NCBI GenBank assembly: GCA_012845835.1
Contig: JABAKD010000024.1
Span: 8,025,103 to 8,089,102 of the forward strand
Length of the DNA stretch: 64,000 bases
Source: Undaria pinnatifida
Taxonomy: Eukaryota > Sar > Phaeophyceae > Laminariales > Alariaceae
Direction of reading: 5' to 3'
How positions within the stretch are numbered: position 1 is the stretch's first letter; each line of letters opens with the position of its first letter. The notes beneath the pieces are model-generated. The model made no database searches, was not told where the DNA came from, and saw only the letters and a program-made list of their open reading frames with translations. The position numbers and the translations under genes are program-made. Shown here piece by piece: positions 43,955 to 57,604 of the stretch.

Positions 43955-44560
43955 GTAGGAACTCGCGCAGAAGGATACATGCCATCTGTCGTAAACTTTT
44001 ACATAATGTTCGTCGGCGTGTGCCGCGCTCTTCTCTTTCTACTTTCGATCGTAATACGAGTACGCACATCAACTTCCACTGCTTCCAGCAGACGCGTGCT
44101 ACGATAGAGGTGCACCACTTTTTTCTCTGAGGTTCCTCAATTTGGGAGCTTAAGACCTCTCCCAAAAAAATATTTTGGAGAAAAATAAAACTGCTACCGT
44201 ATGAAAAATCCCATGGCCTAGGTACACAACGAGAACCATGCGAAAAAAATGGCCCATTTCCGACGATTTGGGGTTAAGGAGTGAGTGTCCCGTCATTCAG
44301 AAAACATTTCAGACAAAAAGTGATGCCTCTATCGTAGCATGCGTCAGCATGTTGGTTTATCGCGATTCGTCGAACAGTTAAAGTAGTTGACCTTACGTCG
44401 GCGGTGTCGTTGTTATTATTTTATGAACAAGTCGCCGGTCCTGATTTCCATACGTTCGGAGACTATATCGCATTCGGTCGCAAATTGAGTCGATGCGATC
44501 TCGAAAGGGCTGCCTAACTTTTGGCGCGGTTTAAAATGAACAGTAGAATCTATCCACATT
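43955..44560 (+). repeat. Dispersed repeat R3, copy 1 (interrupted)
   Basis: Homologous to the tandem units at 45113-45511: TCTTCTCTTTCTACTTTCG, CATCAACTTCCACTGCTTCC, then after an insertion GTTGGTTTATCGCGATTCG and GGAGACTATATCGCATTCGG. The interruption at 44097-44342 is a small inverted-repeat element. Confidence 0.55.
44097..44342. mobile_element. Short MITE inserted in repeat R3
   Basis: About 246 bp with imperfect inverted ends: GCTACGATAGAGGTGCACCA at the left and the complement of GCTACGATAGAGGCATCACT at the right. Noncoding. Its removal restores the R3 order seen at 45113-45511. Confidence 0.6.
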
Positions 44561-44859
44561 GTAGCTGAGCAAGTTTTTAGGAATGTTCCTACTAAACAAC
44601 GCGGAACAACAAAACAAGCACTCGGCACACTGCTCTCAGCTTACGTGATCCCACCCGGGACCTAATCTCACTTCGCATGCGCAGAAAGTTAATCAGCCCT
44701 GCAGCCGCCGGAGGCCGTAAGCGCGAAGCGCGAACCGTCACCACGTCGGTCCACCACACCAACCAAATAAACTAAAAATTGTCGAACGAAAAACAAAAGT
44801 CGTCGGCCACGGGAAATCGAACTCGGGTTCATAAATTTCTAGTACCCGGCGCCATCCGC

Positions 44860-44990
44860 CACCACGCTCGACCGCCACCCCCGACCGGCCCCTCCGACCG
44901 CCACCCCCGACAACTCCCCCCCCGACAACTCCCCCCCCGACAACTCCCCCCCCCGACCTCCACCCCCGACCGCCACCCCCTCGTTTTTGG
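44860..44990. repeat. C-rich minisatellite
   Basis: Short units of the form CCGACAACTCCCCC and CCGACCGCCACCCC repeated about eight times. ORFs through it (GGELSGG) are artefacts. Confidence 0.85.
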
Positions 44991-45112
44991 CCTTGTAAAC
45001 GTAGCTTAGAAGCATACTTCGAAGTATACAGCGGAAGCAATTTTCCAGGAAACTCCTGACTTCGACACAGTGGTGAACTCCCCTCAAAACCAAAATAGAA
45101 GATCGCTTTCGC

Positions 45113-45511
45113 TCGAAGGAAATCGTTGTGTTCTTCTCTTTCTACACGCAATCCTTTCTACGAGTATGCCCATCGACTTCAACAGCTTCCAGCACGTCGG
45201 TTTGTCGTCTGTCTCGATTGGGAGAACAAAATTTTCGCCTGTCCTAGTTTCCATATTATCGGAGACATCGCGGTCGGTCGTGAACAAGTGGTCTCTTCTT
45301 TTTGGCGTGGTGTATCGCAAACTCCCATTCGCTTGAAGCAAAGTGTTGCGTTCTCTGTCTTTATACTTTTTACGAGTATATACGCCTATCGACTTCCACA
45401 GCTTCCATCCAGCAAACGTTGGTTTGTTGCGATTGGTCAAACAAAAACAACAAAAAGTTGCCGGTTCTGGTTAACGTATTTTCGGAGATTACCGTGTCTG
45501 CGACTTCCAAC
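45113..45511 (+). repeat. Dispersed repeat R3, two tandem copies
   Basis: Units 45113-45333 and 45334-45511 share TTGTGTTCTTCTCTTTCTAC, TACGAGTATGCCCATCGACT and TTTTCGGAGA. Both lie in the interval between the candidate telobox-gene exons at 43047 and 50181. Confidence 0.6.
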
Positions 45512-46555
45512 CGTTGTTGGGTTGGAAAAAATGTTGAAATATTATTGAAACCGACGAATGCCATACTCTATGGAAACCAACCCACGAAAAAAAAGGTTAG
45601 AAAATATTAATGGTAGGAAAACGTATTCCTTACCGTTTTTTTCGCTAATTGTTAGTAGGTTTGGTTAGGTCCGCCTTGGGTTGTGACGCTCGTCGGATTC
45701 AATCGTACCAGGTAGCGTTATTGGGACAAATGAAAAAGGTATAGCAGCACCCGTCAAACGTACTAAAAAAACAGAGCGCTTGTTTTCGGATCGCCCGCAA
45801 TAAAAGCGCCATTACTATACGTTGTCCCGCCCAACTCCCACCCAAACAACGCTGGTACATCGCAAGACCCGATAATACCGAAATCGGTCGTAGAATCTCA
45901 TTTGTTACACCTCAATAATTCTGGTACAAGTTTGTCCTAAACGGCACGTTCGCTGCCGAGCTAAAAACTGAGAATGCTGCCGCAAGCCGCCAACATGCAC
46001 CCTCGCCTTCGTGAGGAGCGTCGCTGTTTCTACGCCCTAGGCAATTCCCCCACGGAGACTTCATGTATCAAGCTAACCCGTTCAACCTTACACCCAGGTC
46101 CTTCCCCTGCATGGCAAAATAACCTCACAACCGACAATCGTCCCGACCTGTTGCAATCTGATCCCCTCCTCTCTTGAGCGACAGGGCGGGCGGGTAGGGA
46201 AGTCGATCGATTACTCTTGGCGTGGTACTACTGCTGGGCTGCTGTTCCAAACGTACTACGCCAGCAGCCACGCATAACCAACTAGCACGGCCCTCCGCTC
46301 TCTCTCTCGCGGATGTCCTCCCTCTCGCGTGCCTTAAAAGCGGTACAAGAATCTGGTGCCTCTCGCAACGAATTAATCGGTTTTATTCCTCTAACCTCGG
46401 CCTATGTCCGATTTCAACACCACCTCCACAAACAACGTACTCCTCACTGCGAGGGGGGGCTCTATGTGCAGGAGCAGCCTGCACACAAGTTGTACAGGTC
46501 GCGACAAGTCAAGTTCAACCTTGCACGGTGGCCCAGACCACCTGACCCCTGACGT
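45512..46555. other. Unassigned stretch with a retrotransposon end fragment
   Basis: Short ORFs only. About 46140-46210 resembles, in reverse, the spacer between A2 and B2 of the 3032-8832 retrotransposon (GGCGGGCGGG, GAGCGACAGG blocks), so it is probably a small relic of the same family. Confidence 0.4.
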
Positions 46556-49500
46556 AAACCTTAAGGCCACGGGGGGTCCCTCAGGAATCTGTTGAGTAGG
46601 ATCTCGTATGGCGGCATTTCGCGTACATATAAAACCACTTAGAAATAGAGTATGGCATGTGCAAACAAGATGCTCTTTCCAAAGTTTAGAAAAAATGCTG
46701 CAAATATCCAATAATGCAGAGTTTTTCAGGTGTTTTTAGCCCTGTTTTGATCTCCATAACTTCCTACCCCTCACGAGTTTGAAAACATTGTTTGCCCGCC
46801 GGCTTTTCTGGCACGACTCGAGAAGAGTTATATCATCCGCCTGGCAAGCAGCAAACTTTTGTTGAAAACCGTTTTTTCATCAATGATGTACCCATTGTAT
46901 TAGGCTAACGCGAAATGAAATATTTCAGCGATTTCGGGAGATTTTGGCGTTGCTGGCTCGCAAGTTCGAAATCACGAAAACACCTCGTGAATCGCTTCTG
47001 GCTGCCTACGACTCATGTCTGGCGCACCCGACGTCGTCATAAACTCCACCAGGAGCATCCCTCAAAATCGAGGGCCGTGGTTGCTTGTGGGGAGCTGTAG
47101 CTGCCCGCTAGTGAAGTGCACACGTTCAGTTGGGGATCGTTTTCGTCTCGTTTTGTGTACCCCTATTCCGGTTACTGCAGCGCCTCAAAGTCAACGTGTG
47201 GACCTCTGCCGAGAACCGGACAATCTGAAGAGACTCACAGCATCTGTGGATGAAGCACTCTTGACCCCTAGGTAGCCTAGCCTCAAGGCCACGGGGGGAC
47301 CCGAGCGTCCCCTGTTCCCCGGTTTTCCGGTAACTCTGCTATCTATATGTTTAATCTGAGCAGTAAAGCACATGGCTAGGTTAACACGCTGCGTTTAGAG
47401 CTTCAGCCGGTTCGTGGAACACGAGACCCGGAAACCCTAGAAAAAAAGGGCTTAATCCACAGATGTTGTGAGTCTCCTCAGAACGGTGTCCCTTTTGTTC
47501 TCAGGCGAGGTCCACCCCTCGACTTTAAGGCACTGCAGTGGTCGAAATTCGGGGTACACAAAACGAGACAATAACGACCCCCAACACAAGTTATGCACTT
47601 CATTGGCGGGAGCTACAGCTCCCCACAAGCAACCACGGCCCGCGAAAGTGAGGGGGGCTCCTGGTGGGGTGTATGACGATGTCGGGTGCGCCAGCCAGCA
47701 GACGTAGGCAGCCAGAAGCGACTCACGAGATGTTTTCGTGAGCTCGAACTTGCAAGCCAGCAACACCAAAAGCTACCGAAATCGCTGAAATACTTCAATT
47801 CACGCGCGGGAGCCTAATACAATGGATACATCACCGATGAAAAAACGGTTTTCACCGAAAGCTTGCTGCTCACCAGGCGGATGATATCTCTCTTTGTTTC
47901 CTGGGGCAGGTCTTAGGAGAAAAGTAGAGGGACACTCCAAAAGGGGTGGTTATTTATGGAATCCAAAAAAGGGCTAAAAGCACCTGAAAAGCTCTGCATT
48001 GTAGGATCTTTGCTGCTTTTTTTCTAAAATTTCGAAATAAGTAGGGCTTTTTACGGGTCAAGGGGGTTTCAAAAACTCGCGGGTCGGGTCGGGTCGGGTC
48101 GGGTCATAAGATTTTGAAATCTCACGGGTCGAGTCGGGTCAAGAGGTTTCAAAATCTCGCGGGTCGGGGGGGGTCGGGTCAAGAGGTTTTCGAAATCTCG
48201 CGGGTCGGGTCGGGTCATAACCCGCGAGATACGGGTCACTCGCGGGTCAAGCGATTATGACCCGCGAGGTGTTTTCGGCTGACCCGCGGGTCAAACCCGC
48301 GGATCTGAACCGCGGATCCGCCTTTTTCAAACTTACAGCTGAGGGCCATTGCCGTGCAGGCGCCCCGCGGGTCCGACCCGCGGATCCGTAAATCATACAA
48401 AACTTACCGCTTCCTGCCTCTCTCGTGCCGATGCTCTCATCATATGTCATCACAGCATGTAGAACAATCACCAGGCAGTAACCCTCGCTACTCGTGCCAA
48501 GGCATACAGCAGTGTGACGCGAATCCCGTGCTGGCTGAAGCCGTAACAGCATAGTAATAACACGGTCATACCAGTACGAAATGTGACCAAACGTAAAAAG
48601 GCAAGGGCAGTCGTCGTCGAAGCAGCAGCAGCAGCAGCAGCACTCGCAGCAGCAAGCACCAGCAGCAGATCCCGGATCCTCGCGGGTCGCAGCCCCTGCT
48701 GACAGATCCACCGCCCCAGTTGTGGGCTTGCTGCCGGAGGCGGCTCAGCTAGGCTGCTTGCCGGGGCCGGAGACTGCATAGATGACTAGCTCGTTCGTCG
48801 GGTCGCTCGTCGGGTCGACCCGGTGGTCTAGCGCTCCGGGCGTGGCTAATTGCCCATTTCATGCGTGTGGGTTGCGGTTTCTTTATCATTTCTCGCGCGC
48901 ACACCACAAAATGCTGCTGCAAACAATACCGGTAAAACAAGCATAGAACACGACATCCTGAGAAAAGTACGAGGGACCAAGGGCCAACCGACCGACCGAG
49001 GTATACATGCTTTGACCCGTGACTCTTCGACTTTGACCCGTGAGAAACGTGACTTTTCGACTTTGACCCGCGAGAAATGTCACGGGTCAAGTCAACCTGA
49101 CCCCCATGAAACCCGCGTCTCGCGGGTCACCCGGATTGTGGCGGGTCGGGTCGTCGGGTTAGGAGGATCATAATCTCGCGGGTCGGGTCGGGTCGGGTCA
49201 GGAGGTTTTCAAAATCTCGCGGGTCGGGTCGGGTCGGGTCAGGAGGTTTTCATACTCTCGCGGGTCGGGTCGGGTCGGGTCAAGACGTCTCGAAATTCTC
49301 GCGGGTCGGGTCGGGTCAAGACGTCTCGAAATTCTCACGGGCCGGGTTACCCGCGAGATTTGACCCGACCCGTGAAAAGCCCTGGAAATAAGGATCTTGT
49401 TTGCAGATGCCAGTCTATTTTCAAGTGGTTTTATATGTGCGCGAAATGCCGCCATACGAGCTCCTACGCAAAATATTCCTGGGTGATCCTTCGTGGCCTT

Positions 49501-49645
49501 AAGCCACGAACTAATCGACGTTTAAACGCAGCGTGTGAACATAGCCATGTTTTATACTGTTCCGATAAAACCTCTAGATATTAGAGTCACCGGAAAACCG
49601 GGGACCAGGGGACGCTTGGGTCCCCTCGTGGCCTTAACCCTAACC
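46556..49645. mobile_element. Long inverted-repeat (foldback) element, hit by a hAT
   Basis: The left arm (about 46556-47240) is matched in reverse by a right arm (about 47460-48041 continuing at 49385-49500). A second shorter inverted pair lies at 47272-47415 and about 49500-49645 and shares CCGGAAAACCGGGGA and CCGTGGCCTTAAG-like ends. The right arm is interrupted by the hAT at 48042-49384. No transposase is recognised. The middle contains only short ORFs. Confidence 0.65.
48042..49384. mobile_element. Non-autonomous hAT transposon with 8-bp target duplication
   Basis: The ends are TAGGGCTTTTTACGGGTC at the left and the complement of CAGGGCTTTTCACGGGTC at the right, flanked by perfect GAAATAAG direct repeats (48034-48041 and 49385-49392). 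An 8-bp duplication and CAGGGCTTTT-type ends are diagnostic of hAT. Both subterminal regions carry arrays of GGGTC with CTCGCGGGTC modules, probably transposase-binding repeats, in both orientations. The interior includes a CAG tract and short ORFs but no transposase. Confidence 0.9.
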
Positions 49646-49678
49646 CCAGCCCTAACCCGCCCTAACCCTAACCCCAAC
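49633..49678 (-). repeat. Degenerate telomere-like CCCTAA cluster
   Basis: Several CCCTAA units mixed with CCCCAGC and CCGCC variants at the outer end of the foldback element. Confidence 0.6.
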
Positions 49679-50180
49679 CGTTTGGAGGCTCGAGGTTAGC
49701 AGGGGCATTCACGCGGCTCCGCCGCGCGTTCTGGTGGCATTTTGTAAGAAATCACAGCGGTTTAAAGGCCAGCCTCGATCAACGCACTGCCAACGCACTG
49801 CCAACGACCTGCCAACGACCTGCATAGCGTGTGTGCATGCCGTTCCTGGATGTAAGGCCCGACGGAGAGCTACGTACATGTTTTCTTGGCGCGGTTAATT
49901 GTAAATTTGACACTCGCCTTCACTCGTACCAGGTACTAACTTAGAACGCGAAAACATCAAGAGCATTGTGTCCGTGTTCTTCCTCTTTCTACCTATCGAC
50001 ATCCAATACGCAGCAAACACCGGGTGCCCGGGCTGGCTTTCCAGGTAACGACTTGAAACAAGAAGCCGTTCTAACTTTCGGGGGTTGTAGGAGCACGTCC
50101 CGACGACAGGCTGACAATCCCGATTGACTGAAATTGACGGAGTTTACACCGACAAACAGAAGTTCCACATTGACACTCAC

Positions 50181-50594
50181 CAGACTGTCAAACCTTTCGA
50201 GAAGGCACTCAAAGTACTTCGGAGGGTGCTCCGAGTCGCTCTTTCCAATCGCGTCATGCAATCCCTCGTCGATTGCGAGGATACTAAGGCGTAGCTGTAT
50301 GTCACTCCCCATCACCACTAGGGCGTCGTCCGAGTTACACAACTCCAGCATGTGCAATGTTTCAGGCAGCATTTTCTGCTGGGCCATCAAATCAATCAGG
50401 TGGCGTGAGAGCTCCTGGGGAATACGCTCTGGGGCTAGCGTATGCCCTGTAGCCCCGATCATCATTATTATAACCTTGCGCTCTCGTTCAGAATATCCTT
50501 CTTCTAGGAGCAAGGCAGCAGGTTGGTCTTCGTTGTTTACGAATTTGCTTTCAAAATGCTCAACGATTTGCTTGGTGGGGTGTTCCACCAACAT
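50181..50594 (-). CDS. First exon of a minus-strand gene, perhaps the telobox gene
   Basis: The ATG at 50594, with an in-frame stop 18 bases upstream, opens 138 residues that end at a strong phase-0 donor (CTG|GTGAGT). The sequence begins MLVEHPTKQIVEHFESKF and is predicted largely helical, with acidic and leucine-rich segments (PETLHMLELCNSDDALVVM). No family is recognised. The next minus-strand exon with a phase-0 acceptor is at 43047, which would make an intron of about 7 kb holding the foldback element and hAT. Joining these to the telobox exon at 38395 would give a TRF-like protein with a helical N-terminal domain; that is inference. The gene starts 130 bp from the plus-strand gene at 50724. 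Confidence 0.6.
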
Positions 50595-50723
50595 GGTCAG
50601 CGTTTTGCGTTAGGGGTGGATACTAGCACACAGCAGTAACCACGCCAGCACATGAGCCACAACCAGGCACCGACACGGCGACAGAGCCCCTCTTCAGGCT
50701 CAAGAGCACTGTAGCTTACGAAG

Positions 50724-51422
50724 ATGGGCTGGTGGAATCTGCGTGTTCCGTTCATCGTCGCTACATATGTCAATTTTACGCGGGCTTTCGTCTGTGTACT
50801 AAATCCTGCCTACATCGCGAAGGACCATGCTCTCACGAGAGGCAGGATGAAGTGTATCGCGTTGGGAATGACGCTCGAGAGAAGCAAAGAGTCGGATCGA
50901 CAAATACAGGTGGGATATTAGCATGTACTAGCACCAAAGGGTCGCACGCCCAAACCACTGCCTGCTGCAGTCAGTACTACTGTCTTGCATTGTATTTGGG
51001 ATTGGCATGCACAACATGTGTGCTGATACCACTGTGGGGTTAAATATAACGACCATGAAGATAATAGTATGAATATCAAACAATCCTTATATTCACGTGT
51101 ATATTAACATGTTGCACAAATGCGGCGGTGTGCTTGCAGGCGAGTACCGGTGGCGGCATGATGACGACAGCATCATTGGAGCGTGTTATGGATGGACTGG
51201 GCGAAAACGAAAAGTACAATGCCGTACTGCAAGGATTGTCAGGCATCCTCATGGGGAAAAAACAAGCAAAGAAAGGTAGCGATGTCGCTGGGGGCACGTT
51301 TGAGGAGATTTTCCAACTGCTGGATGAAATGCACGCGAACAGAATCAAGTGCACGATCCGGTCTGCCTCGGCGGTGGTGGACGCTGCAACTGCCACGACA
51401 AACATCAGCGTCATCACACAAG
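50724..51422 (+). CDS. Two exons of an unrecognised gene, weakly PPR-like
   Basis: Exon 1 (ATG 50724 to 50909) ends at ATACAG|GTGGGA in phase 0. Exon 2 (51140-51422) begins after CTTGCAG in phase 0 and ends in phase 1 at ACAAG|GTGCGG. The joined frame reads RQIQ then ASTGGGMMTTASLERVM. Exon 2 contains GGTFEEIFQLLDEMHANRIK, whose DEM-x3-x-IK pattern recalls a pentatricopeptide repeat, but one unit is not enough for a call. Later exons were not identified. The repeat at 51738 follows. The start faces the minus-strand gene at 50594 with only 129 bp between, suggesting a bidirectional promoter. Confidence 0.5.
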
Positions 51423-51737
51423 GTGCGGTATTGTAGTGTGATTCCTGATATGATACAAGGTATGTACAGGAGACCTGTCGAATGCAGCGCAGCAGTACAA
51501 CACCGTACAGCAGTACTGTGCTTCCCCCTTATTGCCTTTGTTACGGCAACGCGCTTTCGTAGTGAATCGTTGCTACCAGAATACTCTCGAGGGCTTGCCC
51601 AGATTGGTGCTGGGAGTATTTTATAAAAATATTTCGAGGACGTTAGCCGTGAGTTCGATGAATTTCGGGTCAATACTCATCTTTGCAAGCTGCGTTGTTT
51701 CTTCATATCTGGGCGTGTTGCTACATACGCTGGAAGC

Positions 51738-52026
51738 CCACGAGGGTATGGGTGCACATGGGATGACTTAGAGCCCACAAGGTGAGTATATGTGGACGCC
51801 GTAGGGCTCGCCCACGGCAGGAGCCACGCGATACCGCCATGGTCTGCCCAGGAGGCTCAGGAGGCAAAATACTGGGCTTCGAACGAGGCTCTGGCGATAT
51901 GTTTTCTGATAAAAATGTGACACCAATGTTCGTAGAAGTTTCAGCAGTCTTCGTCGAGCCACGAGGGCCATATCACAACTTTTAGATTAGTCCCAAGGTT
52001 GCCACTTGGATGGCTAGCACCGTCTT
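51738..52026 (+). repeat. Dispersed repeat R4, copy 1
   Basis: About 290 bp that recurs inverted at 61873-62173 at roughly four of five positions, sharing GTGCACATGGGATGAC, GTGGACGCCGTAGGGCTCG and GCCACGCGATACCGCCATGG. Noncoding as far as I can see. Confidence 0.7.
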
Positions 52027-52149
52027 GTGTGTGTGCAATAGCAGAATATCATATTGTTAACATACCTATATGTACAACGATTCTTTTTTTCGAGGGGACA
52101 GGGATTTGGCCAGGAGTTTTTTTCGTCTCGGCCACAGTATGGGATTCTC

Positions 52150-53100
52150 AGATCAGGAGCTTCTCGGTCAAATCGCTTCGTTCGAGTGCCGTCTTCAGGG
52201 GGCGGCTCCAACGCCCCTCACCCTGCCTTATCCGTTCCGCACCTCGACGTGAACGCGGATTGGGGCTGAGCGAGACAAGCGAGAATTACGAAAACATGTT
52301 TATTTTGAGCGGTATACGCCCGAGATATTCTTGGATCTTGGCATATGCAGAGCTTAAACGAATAAATCAAGGGACAACATTTCCAAATTGGCATCCAAAT
52401 TTCTTGTGGGTATAGTGCTACATATAATCAACGAAGGATGTGTCGTGAGTTCGATTCTCACCGAGATCATATTTGGCATTCAGGAGCGTGCGCGCTGGGA
52501 ACGTTATGAATGGTTATGATAGTGTTCTCCTGAGTACTACTGTAGCACGTGGAGAGGGCATAGCCCCGGAGACCCCTGTTACGAAGTCGGTGAGAATTAA
52601 TTAACGAACTCGAAAACATATTTGGTTGGTGTTTTAGCATAACCCACTGAGTTTCTGAGTCACGTGACAGTGAGTAATGTTATGTGCCGTGAGTTCGATT
52701 ATCACCGACTTCATATTTGTCTTTTTCAAGCGTGCGCGCTGAAGACATCATGAATGGTTGTTTTGGTATTTTGCTCCTGAGTACTACTACTATTAATAGC
52801 ACTGCTGTCGTCAGTGGCGAAGGGAGATATCCCTGTTAAAAAGTCGGTGATAATCAGTTTACACACTCGACAACACATGTAGCATTACCCACTGAGCTAC
52901 TGAGTCAAGTGATTAAGTAGCTCAGTGGGTAGTGCTATAGGATTTCTCGGTCAAATCACTTTGTTCGAGGAGCACCGTCCAACGCCCCTCGCCCTTCCCT
53001 ATCCGTCCCCAACGTGGTCGTGAACACGTACTACGGGGGGTAAGAGACACATCCGAGAATCGGCGACGACTTTGGATCTTGGATTCCTTGGCAGATGTTT
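52150..53100 (+). repeat. Compound tRNA-like repeat, duplicated
   Basis: A module with box-B-like GTGAGTTCGATTCTCACC (52447) recurs at 52684 with the same downstream order (GTGCGCGCTG, CTCCTGAGTACTACT, AAGTCGGTGA). A flanking module TTCTCGGTCAAATCGCTT (52162) recurs at 52943. A box-A-like TAGCTCAGTGGGTAG at 52918 completes a tRNA-like head, so this is probably a second SINE family in partial copies. Confidence 0.55.
52880..52937. repeat. 22-bp inverted repeat carrying a tRNA box A
   Basis: The arms 52880-52901 and 52916-52937 are complementary except for one base. They contain ACCCACTGAGCTAC and its complement GTAGCTCAGTGGGT, with a 14-base loop. Confidence 0.85.
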
Positions 53101-53421
53101 TTCCAAGGACGGGTCAACGCGTGGCGTGCTAGTCGATGACACAGCAGCGCTCTACAATGATAGGTATCTTCTTGACAACACGTCGTGTGCGCGAGCAATC
53201 GATGATACAGCAGTAAATAATCTGTAATATTTATAGTCGACGATATATACCTGGTGCGCTGTTTTCAAATTCCAAGCTTCAATAGCAGCACTATATAATG
53301 CTGACTGACCACAGGCAACACCTCTCTGGGTAACGCGGCGTCAACCATCGTAATACCATACAATTTCGGAGGCATGTAATGTCTATGCAAATATTCTGTT
53401 TTGTTTTTTCAAATTGTCAGC

Positions 53422-53690
53422 TGGTCGCCCCGGTGGTCTAGTGATTACCCTCGAATGCTACTAGCGTTTGTCCTTGACTTCGATTCCCACCGTGATGACA
53501 TTTGACTTTGTTTGCAAAAATGCAAAAAAGAAGGGATCAACTACTGAGAGCCTACGTAGCAGCGTGGGTAGGTACAATTCGACGCGAGGAAAGAAAATGC
53601 TGACTTCTTCTCGCGATAAAAATTAAGGCAAGTGACGAAGTGGGGAGGGGGGAGGAGGGCCCGGTATGCGACCCCGGATCTGAGTTACTT
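53422..53690 (+). mobile_element. Variant tRNA-derived SINE
   Basis: The head TGGTCGCCCCGGTGGTCTAG has a good box A (TGGTCTAGTGATTACC) and a box-B-like GACTTCGATTCCC. The tail CGCGATAAAAATTAAGGCAA resembles that of the main SINE family. The middle differs, so it looks like a sister subfamily. The 3' end is uncertain. Confidence 0.6.
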
Positions 53691-53699
53691 CTGGGAGGG

Positions 53700-57410
<3,711 letters not shown>

Positions 57411-57415
57411 CGTGG

Positions 57416-57570
57416 TCGGGGTGGGAGCGCTAAGAGCGAAGCAGGGCCCTTTAATCAAGTCCCAATGCGAATCATTTGCCGAGATGTTTGTTTGGGGTGG
57501 GAGCGCTAAGAGCGAAGCAGGGCCTTTTAACAAGTGATTCCAAGACAAATTACTCGCGGAGATGTTTGTA
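57416..57570 (+). repeat. Tandem duplication of about 77 bp
   Basis: GGGGTGGGAGCGCTAAGAGC, GAAGCAGGGCC and CGGAGATGTTTGT-like blocks occur twice in a row just before the gene that starts near 57605. Confidence 0.8.
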
Positions 57571-57604
57571 AGTATGTCTATATGAAGCTCGTCTGAAAGG
57601 TCAA

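Noticed and set aside
48042-49384. CRISPR-like array of GGGTC units
   Set aside because: The repeats have no unique spacers, occur in both orientations, and lie inside a transposon with hAT ends and target duplication.
50732-51043. Alternative plus-strand frame with a Cys/His-rich segment resembling a CCCH finger
   Set aside because: Its phase at the 50909 donor does not match exon 2 at 51140, while the overlapping frame from 50724 does.
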